Assembly (NCBI GenBank): GCA_949358305.1 | Contig: OX442314.1 | Span: 61,513,369 to 61,577,368, forward strand | DNA length: 64,000 nucleotides | Direction of reading: 5' to 3' | Source: Strigamia acuminata | Lineage: Eukaryota > Arthropoda > Chilopoda > Geophilomorpha > Linotaeniidae | Shown: positions 17,765 to 27,757 of the stretch, in pieces | Numbering within the stretch: the first letter of the stretch is position 1 | Layout of the letters: each line of letters starts with the position of its first letter | Translations under genes and position numbers: made by a program | The notes under the pieces: model-generated | The model's database searches: none | Seen by the model: only the letters and a program-made list of their open reading frames with translations | Told to the model about the DNA's origin: nothing

Positions 17765-18297
17765 AAGCAGGGACTATGTCCATCACCAGAGTGCGCGATG
17801 CCAATTAATCTCTAACAATAGCACGTGGCTATTTCCACAATTCATTTAAATTATTCAATTAATATAATTTATGCGCACTTTATTTAAATTAATATTCTGT
17901 GTTCTGAATTATTACTTGTCTATCTCACCATCCTTATTTAATTACTTTGAAACAAGAGTTTTGAGCGAAGACAACTTTCGTTAACTTCTGAATTCCAACA
18001 CTGAATGTCGCCTTTCTATTGCAATTAGTTAGTGTCTAACCTCGAACCCGACTTTATTACATGTGCGAGTTTTCAATCGTTCATCGAAGCTTCTCGAAGC
18101 AAAGTTCACGACTTGTTACATTCCTGGGAATATTCTTTACTCCTCGTTGTTTGTTTCGTTCTGTGCGCGTTTGTGTTGTTGCGCTTGATAATTGTGAGTA
18201 TCGTCTGTCAAACGTATTATTTGTTTTGTGTATTTATATAAGCATTACCTCTACCAACTTAGGCGCATTATATTTTTATCAACATATTGAAACCAAC

Positions 18298-21072
18298 ATG
18301 GCGTGTTGCAATGAGGACTTCCCGGGAAGGAAATATCCGAAAAACTATCGAACACCGCCTTTACATGCGGCGGGTCCACCAAAGTTTCCGCACAACCATC
18401 CCGATGATCCACTCGATGCTGGATTCCCTAATTTCGAGATATGTCCGGTATGTTCCGGCTATGGTAAAGAGATCGACCCGCCGAGACCGGAGTGCAAGTG
18501 CCGGGCGTGTGACGGTCGGGGGGACTTACGGCGCAATCTACACATTGTTTGGATGCGCCAAATCTACGGTTGGGTGTTGCGAAGATATGAACAAGACCAT
18601 GTGATTATCGTAAGCGTGACATACCCGCCTTTTCGACCACTGAACGGGAGTCCGGTGTCGATACAGAGGTTTCGGACAATTCATTTCTGGTATTGGCACC
18701 GGGCGCAACGGGTTGCGCACACAAATCGCATTACACCGCGACAATGGATCTATCCGATGGCTGAGGTAGTTCAACTTCTATATATCCAAGTGCCAAACTT
18801 ACTCCAAGACGAAGTGGAAGGACTGGCTCTCATGTTGAAAGAACAACATCTTGTTGATCAGATGCAATCTGCAACAATTCGCTATTTTCACCCATTTCCA
18901 GGGGATGCCTCGATGATGAGTGAGCAAGTGGAACTGGTTGCAGAGACTCAGGGCGCAATGGATACCATAGACACCAATGACCAGTCAGTATTACCCTATT
19001 TTACAGGAAATCGTCCTCCATGTTCAATCAACAGACGAGAGGATCGTACAGAGAAACTTACGCAGAAGGTGCTGGGTAAGATCGAGGACACGAAAATGCC
19101 TTTGCGCCGTGACGAAACTCGGGACACCAATACGACTAGATATCGTCCACAGCCATCTGAGGAAACCCTTGCACAAGCAACAGCGCAACTGGCCGGTTTA
19201 TCCATTGACGATAACGGGGATGATGAGGACGACGACGATTCCATGTTCACAAGTGTGTCTACTCATATTGATTCAATTCCAGTTACAAAAAACGAGAACT
19301 CAGATCCGCCCTGTGATTTGCGCTATTATTCTGGCCGTTCTACGTTGGGAAATGTGACTGAACAAGAAATGGCGGAATTAACTCGTATGCATAACGAAGA
19401 AATCGCCCAGTGTCGTTCCGGCACTCCACCAGTTCGGGACAACGAATCAAGTTTCAGTGTAACCCCGTCCATCTGTGGAGTGGCTCATGAGATTTTTGCG
19501 GAGGCACCGGCTGCACAGGTCCAGGACGTTCGAAAGTTGGAGCGGAAAATGGCCGATCCACGGTTGTCCAATGTTCCGTCCACGCAGCAACCCCGCGGAC
19601 CACCACTCAGTGCACGACTTCCTCCAGCGATGCGGGAGCGATTTGCGCAATCGCCACAGAACGCGAATTTTTCCGCGACATCTTTAACTCCAACTTTTAA
19701 TAATAATAATCTCAATTCTAACACAGGTGCCCGACCGAAGCTTTTAGCAAAGAAGAATATTCTCGTGACAACTGCGAATGCTACTTCCACCACGGTAACG
19801 GCGGCTAGGGCAACAGAGGCCCCCTCGTGTTCAACGACGAAGATTTCGAACATACCAGTGTCGACGCCTGGACCTATCACATATGCGCAGTTACCATCGC
19901 GCAATGTTTCCACCATCACGAGGGCCGTTTCCACGCCGAGTACGATCTCAGTTTCCTCCAGTCAGACTTCGACGCCGCCCTCTCGAGTGGCTCCTACCGA
20001 AGCCAGCGCGACTATCGCCTCTGATGGGGCACAGGCTCTTGGAGATATTGCCTCCCATTGCGATCTGGCAGTTGACCGATACGGCGTAACAACGAAACCG
20101 GTAAATTCTCTGGAACTAATTCCCGATTTATTAGATGAATTCGAAGTCGAAATTTGCGTAAAGGGGCCAGAAGTATCTAAGACCCGATTTCATATGGAAC
20201 GTAAAGGGTGGATTGCGCTTTTAGAACATATGATGGACAAAGATTTTGAGATACTTCGTGTGGATTTCCGTAACATTCATGGTCAGATGAAGACTCGCAT
20301 TCGCGATATGGCTGCTCAAGTATTGAGGCGGATGTCGGAATGCGATATCTACGATCATGATGGCGTTCTGGAGCAGTTAATTTGGATCATGCATGAGGAG
20401 ATCTCGCGCATGATCTATCACATTCGGCGCCGACGTGACTACGAGCGAATGACCACCGAGCAACGTCAACGGGAGTACGAGCAGAAACATGCGGCGGAAA
20501 AAGCACGCGTTGCCGAGATCCATCGTGTTGAGGAGGAAAAGAAAGCGATCCAGGAAGCTAAGGAAGCGGAAGAAAAGCGACGCGCTGAGGAAACTCGTTT
20601 AAACGAATTGCGAGAGATGCTTCAAACTTCAGCTCACCATCACGAATTTGCGCCATCCATTCCACCGGGTCCGGGTTTCTCGGGTTGGGACGATGCCCCA
20701 CCCACAATTACTTTAGAACTTTTGCCTAGCTTGATGTCTCCAGCGGCTATTATCTGCAACTTCGCTAACGGTCGAGGTGAGTGCCTTCAGTTTGGAATGT
20801 CAACACAAGCGCAACGACAACTTTTCCGTTCTCTCGCCGTTGCTGATTTGCGCATGCCCCTGGCCGAGGCAAATCCGTTATTAAACTTATTGTATCGACG
20901 ATATGGAGAGTTATTTCTCGACCATTGTCGAAACGAGATTAACCGACGAGGTGCAATTAACTTTCACGATGCGCAGCGCATAGTGGTGGAAATTGCGCTT
21001 AATATGATTAAATATTTTCGAATTCCTCGTCATCGCGAAATCTTGGAGAAGGATTTCGAACAACAATTTTAA
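18298..21072 (+). CDS. B1 ORF3: DnaJ-like zinc-finger protein in env position
   Basis: 924 residues from the ATG at 18298, chosen because it is the first ATG after a splice acceptor (18262) and aligns with the B3 ORF3 start. Near the N-terminus are two CXXCXGXG motifs, C49-C52 (CPVCSGYG) and C68-C71 (CRACDGRG), followed by DLRR. These are the zinc-binding repeats of DnaJ/Hsp40 cysteine-rich domains, and two motifs would give one C4 zinc site. The middle is Ser/Thr/Pro-rich and probably disordered. The C-terminal third holds a conserved GW patch, a strongly charged coiled coil (about nt 20430-20630) and a predicted helical end. No signal peptide, J domain or membrane segment. The function is unknown: RNA or chaperone-related binding is possible, and an envelope role is unlikely. 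Confidence 0.85.
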   Translation: MACCNEDFPGRKYPKNYRTPPLHAAGPPKFPHNHPDDPLDAGFPNFEICPVCSGYGKEIDPPRPECKCRACDGRGDLRRNLHIVWMRQIYGWVLRRYEQDHVIIVSVTYPPFRPLNGSPVSIQRFRTIHFWYWHRAQRVAHTNRITPRQWIYPMAEVVQLLYIQVPNLLQDEVEGLALMLKEQHLVDQMQSATIRYFHPFPGDASMMSEQVELVAETQGAMDTIDTNDQSVLPYFTGNRPPCSINRREDRTEKLTQKVLGKIEDTKMPLRRDETRDTNTTRYRPQPSEETLAQATAQLAGLSIDDNGDDEDDDDSMFTSVSTHIDSIPVTKNENSDPPCDLRYYSGRSTLGNVTEQEMAELTRMHNEEIAQCRSGTPPVRDNESSFSVTPSICGVAHEIFAEAPAAQVQDVRKLERKMADPRLSNVPSTQQPRGPPLSARLPPAMRERFAQSPQNANFSATSLTPTFNNNNLNSNTGARPKLLAKKNILVTTANATSTTVTAARATEAPSCSTTKISNIPVSTPGPITYAQLPSRNVSTITRAVSTPSTISVSSSQTSTPPSRVAPTEASATIASDGAQALGDIASHCDLAVDRYGVTTKPVNSLELIPDLLDEFEVEICVKGPEVSKTRFHMERKGWIALLEHMMDKDFEILRVDFRNIHGQMKTRIRDMAAQVLRRMSECDIYDHDGVLEQLIWIMHEEISRMIYHIRRRRDYERMTTEQRQREYEQKHAAEKARVAEIHRVEEEKKAIQEAKEAEEKRRAEETRLNELREMLQTSAHHHEFAPSIPPGPGFSGWDDAPPTITLELLPSLMSPAAIICNFANGRGECLQFGMSTQAQRQLFRSLAVADLRMPLAEANPLLNLLYRRYGELFLDHCRNEINRRGAINFHDAQRIVVEIALNMIKYFRIPRHREILEKDFEQQF

Positions 21073-22892
21073 ACGTGACTTTGTGTGCGCAAGTTTTTTG
21101 CAAATTGAAGTCAGGAGATCGTATTAATGGGCGCTTCGTAAAATTCCTCCGCTTCGGCGTTGAGTTGAAGGACTTGATACGAGGATCCTGGTGATTTGCG
21201 AATACTTTGTGCGCACATCAACCTACTATTCATCATTATTTTGTGTTTTCATCATATTTTCATCTCTAATTGTGTCAAAAATGCGCCGCCAGATCGTGGA
21301 TCTCTGGTAAATGCCCTAATAAAACATCTCCGCATTTGTGCGTTGAGTTTGGGCTGGCCTGCATTTAAATATCTTCACGGTATCCACAACCAACATTCAT
21401 CATCATCTTTAAATCTTCATCATTTTCCCGTTCCGCCATGCGATTCCATTGATGAGGCGCTCCGTAAAATATCTTTCGAGTTGGAGGACTTAATGGAAGG
21501 AACGTGGGCAACGGTAATGTGTTGATTCGAAGAACAAACAATTATTATTAGTGTTTCATCATAAGTGTTATTGTTTTTGCGCAAGTTCTCTACTGTGATA
21601 ATTCTCACTGATAATTTATATTTTTGTTTAATCGTTTTTACGCTTTTAGTGCTTTAGATTAGATTTTTAGTACTACAATTATATTTAAGTGCAATTATGA
21701 TTTTGATAATTTTTTAGTTATATTATTGAAATATCTATTTTAGTTTAATTATTTTGATATCTTTTTGTGCTATAATCATTCCAGAATTATCTTCATTTAA
21801 TTATGATAATTTCTTCCGAAGTTTAGGAATTTAATTTCATCTAATCCTTATTTTTTGCGCGAATTGTTCTGGAATGATTCAAGTTAGTATTCAATGTTTA
21901 AATTTATTTAATGAGTGTTTTTTCATAATTATTTAATATTTAATCAAGATTATTGTGATATTTAACTAATTTTTCATGATTACTTTAATTCTGTGATATT
22001 TTAGATCAACGTGTTTAATTTCCGTGGCAATACGAGTTGTATTGTGCGCGCGGGTATTTGTTATGTTTCTAATATTATATTTTTGTTTTCCATTCCATTC
22101 ATAGAATTAATAACCTAATTATCCTTGCGCAAAGTTTCGCTCATCCATTTTAAAAGTTCCTATTAACCTGAAATCATACTTACCTTATGCAGGTTGCATA
22201 ATTTTGTACTTTACCTTTATTTTGTGTTTGTTTTGCGCAATTATGCACATCCTACCATAACATAAAATACCCAATCTGATTTAATAAATCCCATCACGAT
22301 TCCTGATAAATCTCATGTGTCGGCTATTTCTTTTCGTTTGATTTAAAATTGTTGATCTTTATTCGTTTTGATTTTGAAACGAGAAAAAATGTTTATTTAT
22401 ACAAAAAGTAAAAAGTAAAAGTGTTTAAAATTTTTATTTCATAAATTGTTTGGGTAAAATGTATAGATTCTCGTCCGTCCTAGGTATCGTCGGCCCCTTT
22501 AGGTTTAGTGTTCGCCCTCCTTGTGTTGTCCCCGTTTCGTTTTGTGATTTCGAGTAAAATGATTTAAAATTTACCATTGTGACTTTACAAAAAATCTTAG
22601 TTTAAATTTATTTTCAAAAGCCATGGTGATTTATTAATTCTTTGCTTTTAATAATTTAATTGATTTTTGATATTTAATCTAGTATTGTTTAACTTTTGCT
22701 TATTATTTTAGACAGAGTTGTTAAGTCTTTGCGCAGACGCGCATCATTTTTGTTTAATTTATTTTAGTTTATTTTTGTTTACTTTTTTTTGAAAATTTGT
22801 GTAATTTTTGCGCATGGCGCATTGTTATTGTATGACTTTCCTGGTCTCTTATCCTTTTATTCCCTTCGATAAATCTCGAATAATAAAAGCCT
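21073..22892 (+). other. B1 AT-rich region between ORF3 and polypurine tract
   Basis: About 1.8 kb with no convincing gene. It contains three exact TTGCGCAA palindromes (21577-21584, 22125-22132, 22233-22240). A 109-codon open frame at 21196-21525 has a hydrophobic N-terminus and is intact in both B1 and B2, but the two copies are nearly identical, so its conservation says little. Confidence 0.6.
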
Positions 22893-22905
22893 AAGGGGGG
22901 AGGGA
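22893..22905 (+). other. Polypurine tract of B1
   Basis: AAGGGGGGAGGGA directly abuts the LTR start TGTCACGG. The identical tract is found in B2 at 27745-27757 on the minus strand. Confidence 0.9.
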
Positions 22906-23567
22906 TGTCACGGGCAGGTTACCCACCCTTCTTTTTTATTCATTTCTAACTTAGACTTAAGTTTTCTTATTTTTTCCCAATTTTTCTTTTCATCTAACAT
23001 CGATGAATCATCTCTAAATATATGCGCAGCTTCATTGCGCGCATATTATTATTTCCAACAATTAACCTTATTTTATACCTTCCACCCCCTCACCCACTCC
23101 AATCGACCTGGTCACATGACTCATGTTTACCTGGTCGCTACTTTTATCCATAATCGACACTTCTCATACTTCTCTCAACGAGTTAACACCTCTTAGATTG
23201 AATTGAGTTTGTCAATCTTTATTTCGCGCTTTAACACGCGCACCTTCTAATTTAACACTTAATAGCGCCTCTTTTTGCCCACCTTTTATCCCTTCGCATG
23301 CCTGTGACATCCTACGCCCACCCGCATATGAATATCACTGCGCATACTCATTCTTTTTAAACGTAAAGACCCACAACGTGAGACTGAGCCCGTCGAATAT
23401 AAATGATGTGTGTTACAGCGAGTTAGGTTTATTCACCGTCCGATATCCGCATATGACGATGGCACAAACAGAGTAAATCTACGAACTTTGCCCACTGATT
23501 TGCGCCAACATCACCCTGCGCGTAAATTCAGATCAAATCAATTAAACATCTAAGTTGATTCGTAACA
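22906..23567 (+). repeat. 3' LTR of B1
   Basis: 662 bp, TGTCACGG...TTCGTAACA, matching the 672-bp LTRs of B2 apart from a missing 10-bp stretch (CTGACCCAAT) near 22955 and scattered changes. The short terminal inverted repeat is imperfect (TGTCACG against CGTAACA). A sense-strand TATAAAT is at 23398-23404. Confidence 0.92.
23398..23404 (+). promoter_or_regulatory. TATA box in B1 LTR
   Basis: TATAAAT in sense orientation in the 3' half of the LTR; also present in both B2 LTRs. A plausible LTR core promoter element. Confidence 0.45.
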
Positions 23568-25253
23568 AATAGGCACTTCAAATAAAGTTATTGTTAAAAA
23601 ACGGGCTTGAAAACCAACAATTACACAATAATTAAGGGGCAAGAAATGAACTTTGCTGCAATGCAAAGTTCTCAAAATACAGAGAAATGAAAGTTACACT
23701 TGTATAAAGAATTGACAATGTTTGAAACCAATAAAAACTACAAAAACACACTTGTAAAAAACCAAAAACAACCCCCAGAATGAATTATTTGACTCAAATT
23801 AACCCTAAAACAGTCTTGGAGGTCGTGCAGACGACAGAGTCGGATCGGAAGGTTGCTAAAACCTGACGCCAAAACTAGCAATGGGACAGCTAGTTAGAAA
23901 ACAGCTTTTTCATCAATCATGAACGCTGAAAACCTCACCCAGGGGTAGAAAATGATGGAGAGAACGTTTTCGCCATCTAAAACGGTCTAAAACGGGTCTA
24001 AAATGCCTAAACCGGCGCCTGGAACATGGCGCAGTTGTTCGGTCAAATATTGTCAAAAATCAGTGGAAATTTGTCAAATACTGGCAAAAATCTGCTGAAA
24101 TTTGTCAAAAATTGCCAAATTTTGGCGCAAGTTACGTGAGGTTTGCGCGCATCCAACTATGACGAAAAATCCATGCGTTTGCACGCGCGATTTACTGGCG
24201 CGTTGGAAGCGTTAAAATAAATTTTTCCAATATCTAACACAATTTGCACCGAATTATGGCAATTTTTGACAAATTTACATGGATTTTTGCCAGTATTTGA
24301 CAAATTTCCACGGATTTTTGACAATATTTGACAAATTCCAGACAAATTTCAGACAAATTTCAATTAATTTTAGAAATTTTATGAGAAATTTCAGCAAATG
24401 TTTGAGGATTGAGGAAATCTTCTGAAATTTGTCAAATATAAGCAAAAATCTTCTGAAATTTGTCAAATACAGGCAAAAATCTGCTGAAATTTGTCAAAAA
24501 TTGCCCAAATTCCGTGCAAGTTTTGCAAGTTTTGCGCGCATCAAATCGTATGCGCGCCTATACTATTGCACGAGCGCATTGACGCGTGATGAACACCGAC
24601 CACGTTTACGAAGTGAATTCGAGCTACAAAAGTATCGAGTCGCCATTCTATGATGGAAAAAAAAAATTAAGTGTAAACAAACAAAATAAAAACTTTAATA
24701 TACAAGAAACGTACAATTCCACTCAACTTTGTTTCAAATTTTATTTATTGGATCATTGAAAATAAACAGTAGTGTTGTGCACTGTACGCTTAAGTGTATA
24801 CCGGCGATGCGTTGTTTTGTGGTGGGGATTTGCCTCGATAATTGATCTTTTCTCTTTGTTTGCAATATTTTTTTGGCCTTTTTTGTTGATTTTTCGGTTT
24901 GAAATTGTTTTTTTCCGGTGTAATTTAAGTGGTGGAAGGTTGTTGGCGTGTGTTGAGGGTAATTTTGGCGGTTTTTGGGTCGGGATTAGTGTTTTCTGCG
25001 ATTTTTTATCGGTATTTGGGGTTTGATGCAGCGGATAGCGCATGCGAATCGCCGTCGACCGTAGCATTAGCAATTGCAACCTGCCGCGCTATGCCACACA
25101 ATGTGCCGCCGCGATAGGCCATCGAATCCGAATGTGTGTGATGCGAAACGCGAGTACGCGCGCGGAGAACGCGCGGCAATGCTAGCAACAGGAGCGCAAC
25201 TGCCCAAGAAATTGCTCAACAATAAAAGGCACGTGGAAGCACGTGCCTGAAAC
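23568..25253 (+). repeat. 1686-bp tandem repeat, unit 1
   Basis: Head-to-tail unit starting AATAGGCACTTC and ending, just after a perfect hairpin (AGGCACGTG, GAAG, CACGTGCCT at 25227-25248), with TGAAAC. Inside, short motifs of the type AAATTTGTCAAA occur in direct orientation near 24045-24120, inverted near 24240-24350 and direct again near 24420-24510, so each unit can fold back. No conserved ORF: a 108-codon minus frame seen here is lost in unit 2. Identity class unknown; it could be a satellite or a non-autonomous transposon that amplifies in tandem. Confidence 0.9.
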
Positions 25254-26939
25254 AATAGGCACTTCAAATAAAGTTATTGTTAAAAAACGGGCTTCAAAAC
25301 CAACAATTACACAATAATTAAGGGGCAAGAAATGAACTTTGCTGCAATGCAAAGTTCTCAAAATACAGAGAAATGAAAGTTACACTTGTATAAAGAATTG
25401 ACAATGTTTGAAACCAATAAAAACTACAAAAACACACTTGTAAAAAACCCAAAACAACCCCCAGAATGAATTATTTGACTCAAATTAACCCTAAAACAGT
25501 CTTGGAGGTCGTGCAGACGACAGAGTCGGATCGGAAAGTTGCTAAAACCTGACGCCAAAACTAGCAATGGGACAGCTAGTTAGAAAACAGCTTTTTCATC
25601 AATCATGAACGCTGAAAACCTCACCCAGGGGTAGAAAATGATGGAGAGAACGTTTTCGCCATCTAAAACGGTCTAAAACGGGTCTAAAATGCCTAAACCG
25701 GCGCCTGGAACGTGGCGCAGTTGTTGGGTCAAATATTGTCAAAAATCAGTGGAAATTTGTCAAATACTGGCAAAAATCTGCTGAAATTTGTCAAAAATTG
25801 CCAAATTTTGGCGCAAGTTACGTGAGGTTTGCGCGCATCCAACTATGACGAAAAATCCATGCGTGTGCACGCGCGATTTACTGGCGCGTTGGAAGCGTTA
25901 AAATAAATTTTTCCAATATCTAACACAATTTGCACCGAATTATGGCAATTTTTGACAAATTTACATGGATTTTTGCCAGTATTTGACAAATTTCCACGGA
26001 TTTTTGACAATATTTGACAAATTCCAGACAAATTTCAGACAAATTTCAATTAATTTTAGAAATTTTATGAGAAATTTCAGCAAATGTTTGAGGATTGAGG
26101 AAATCTTCTGAAATTTGTCAAATATAGGCAAAAATCTTCTGAAATTTGTCAAATACAGGCAAAAATCTGCTGAAATTTGTCAAAAATTGCCCAAATTCCG
26201 TGCAAGTTTTGCAAGTTTTGCGCGCATCAAATCGTATGCGCGCCTATACTATTGCACGAGCGCATTGACGCGTGATGAACACCGACTACGTTTACGAAGT
26301 GAATTCGAGCTACAAAAGTATCGAGTCGCCATTCTATGATGGAAAAAAAAAATTAAGTGTAAACAAACAAAATAAAAACTTTAATATACAAGAAACGTAC
26401 AATTCCACTCAACTTTGTTTCAAATTTTATTTATTGGATCATTGAAAATAAACAGTAGTGTTGTGCACTGTACGCTTAAGTGTATACCGGCGATGCGTTG
26501 TTTTGTGGTGGGGATTTGCCTCGATAATTGATTTTTTCTCTTTGTTTGCAATATTTTTTTGGCCTTTTTTGTTGATTTTTCGGTTTGAAATTGTTTTTTA
26601 ACGGTGTAATTTAAGTGGTGGAAGGTTGTTGGCGTGTGTTGAGGGTAATTTTGGCGGTTTTTGGGTCGGGATTAGTGTTTTCTGCGATTTTTTATCGGTA
26701 TTTGGGGTTTGATGCAGCGGATAGCGCATGCGAATCGCCGTCGACCGTAGCATTAGCAATTGCAACCTGCCGCGCTATGCCACACAATGTGCCGCCGCGA
26801 TAGGCCATCGAATCCGAATGTGTGTGATGCGAAACGCGAGTACGCGCGCGGAGAACGCGCGGCAATGCTAGCAACAGGAGCGCAACTGCCCAAGAAATTG
26901 CTCAACAATAAAAGGCACGTGGAAGCACGTGCCTGAAAC
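25254..26939 (+). repeat. 1686-bp tandem repeat, unit 2
   Basis: Same length as unit 1 with only scattered base differences. The terminal hairpin is at 26913-26934. Confidence 0.92.
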
Positions 26940-27072
26940 AATAGGCACTTCAAATAAAGTTATTGTTAAAAAACGGGCTTCAAAACCAACAATTACACAA
27001 TAATTAAGGGGCAAGAAATGAACTTTGCTGCAATGCAAAGTTCTCAAAATACAGAGAAATGAAAGTTACACT
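26940..27072 (+). repeat. 1686-bp tandem repeat, unit 3, left part
   Basis: The first 133 bases of the third unit, cut by B2. The last four bases (CACT, 27069-27072) are duplicated at 41543-41546. Confidence 0.92.
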
Positions 27073-27744
27073 TGTTACGAATCAACTTAGATGTTTAATT
27101 GATTTGATCTGAATTTACGCGCAGGGTGATGTTAGCGCAAATCAGTGGGCAAAGTTCGTAGATTTACTCTGTTTGTGCCATCGTCATATGCGGATATCGG
27201 ACGGTGAATAAACCTAACTCGCTGTAACACACATCATTTATATTCGACGAGCTCAGTCTCACGTTGTGGGTCTTTACGTTTAAAAAGAATGAGTATGCGC
27301 AGTGATATTCATATGCGGGTGGGCGTAGGATGTCACAGGCATGCGAAGGGATAAAAGGTGGGCAAAAAGAGGCGCTATTAAGTGTTAAATTAGAAGGTGC
27401 GCGTGTTAAAGCGCGAAATAAAGATTGACAAACTCAATTCAATCTAAGAGGTGTTAACTCGTTGAGAGAAGTATGAGAAGTGTGGATTATGGATAAAAGT
27501 AGCGACCAGGTAAACATGAGTCATGTGACCAGGTCGATTGGAGTGGGTGAGGGGGTGGAAGGTATAAAATAAGGTTAATTGTTGGAAATAATAATATGCG
27601 CGCAATGAAGCTGCGCATATATTTAGAGATGATTCATCGATGTTAGATGAAAAGAAAGATTGGGAAAAAATAAGAAAACTTAAGATTGGGTCAGTCTAAG
27701 TTAGAAATGAATAAAAAAGAAGGGTGGGTAACCTGCCCGTGACA
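27073..27744 (-). repeat. 3' LTR of B2
   Basis: 672 bp, TGTCACGG...CGTAACA on the minus strand; adjoins the polypurine tract at 27745-27757. Confidence 0.95.
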
Positions 27745-27757
27745 TCCCTCCCCCCTT
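27745..27757 (-). other. Polypurine tract of B2
   Basis: AAGGGGGGAGGGA on the minus strand, immediately before the 3' LTR. Confidence 0.9.

Larger units (their letters stand above)
17500..18297 (+). other. B1 spacer between pol and ORF3
   Basis: AT-rich, with no supported gene. It contains a 40-base A tract (17520-17559; the matching tract in B2 is interrupted), a conserved post-pol hairpin at 17743-17764 and a splice acceptor, CTACCAACTTAG, ending at 18262, 35 bases before the ORF3 ATG. An open frame reaches back from the ORF3 ATG to 18061, but this lead is probably not translated, because it crosses the acceptor and has no counterpart in B3. Confidence 0.55.
11592..23567 (+). mobile_element. 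Element B1: Ty3/gypsy element, split on its left by element A
   Basis: Contains the last part of gag, complete pol, ORF3, a 1.8-kb AT-rich tail, a polypurine tract and the 3' LTR. It is a near-identical, inverted relative of B2 (27073-41542). The 5' LTR and most of gag are expected beyond the left edge of element A, outside the window. The right LTR ends at 23567 and abuts the first 1686-bp repeat unit at its start, which suggests B1 also inserted into that array. Confidence 0.88.

Noticed and set aside
18061-18297. N-terminal extension of B1 ORF3 with a hydrophobic stretch (possible signal peptide)
   Set aside because: It lies upstream of and across the splice acceptor, and B3 has no counterpart. 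The ATG at 18298 fits both families better.
24157-24653. Small open frames inside the 1686-bp units
   Set aside because: They follow the AAATTTGTCAAA repeats and are low complexity.
23568-26939. Helitron assignment of the 1686-bp repeat
   Set aside because: A hairpin is present near the end, but the TC start and CTRR end are missing and no Rep/helicase is seen.
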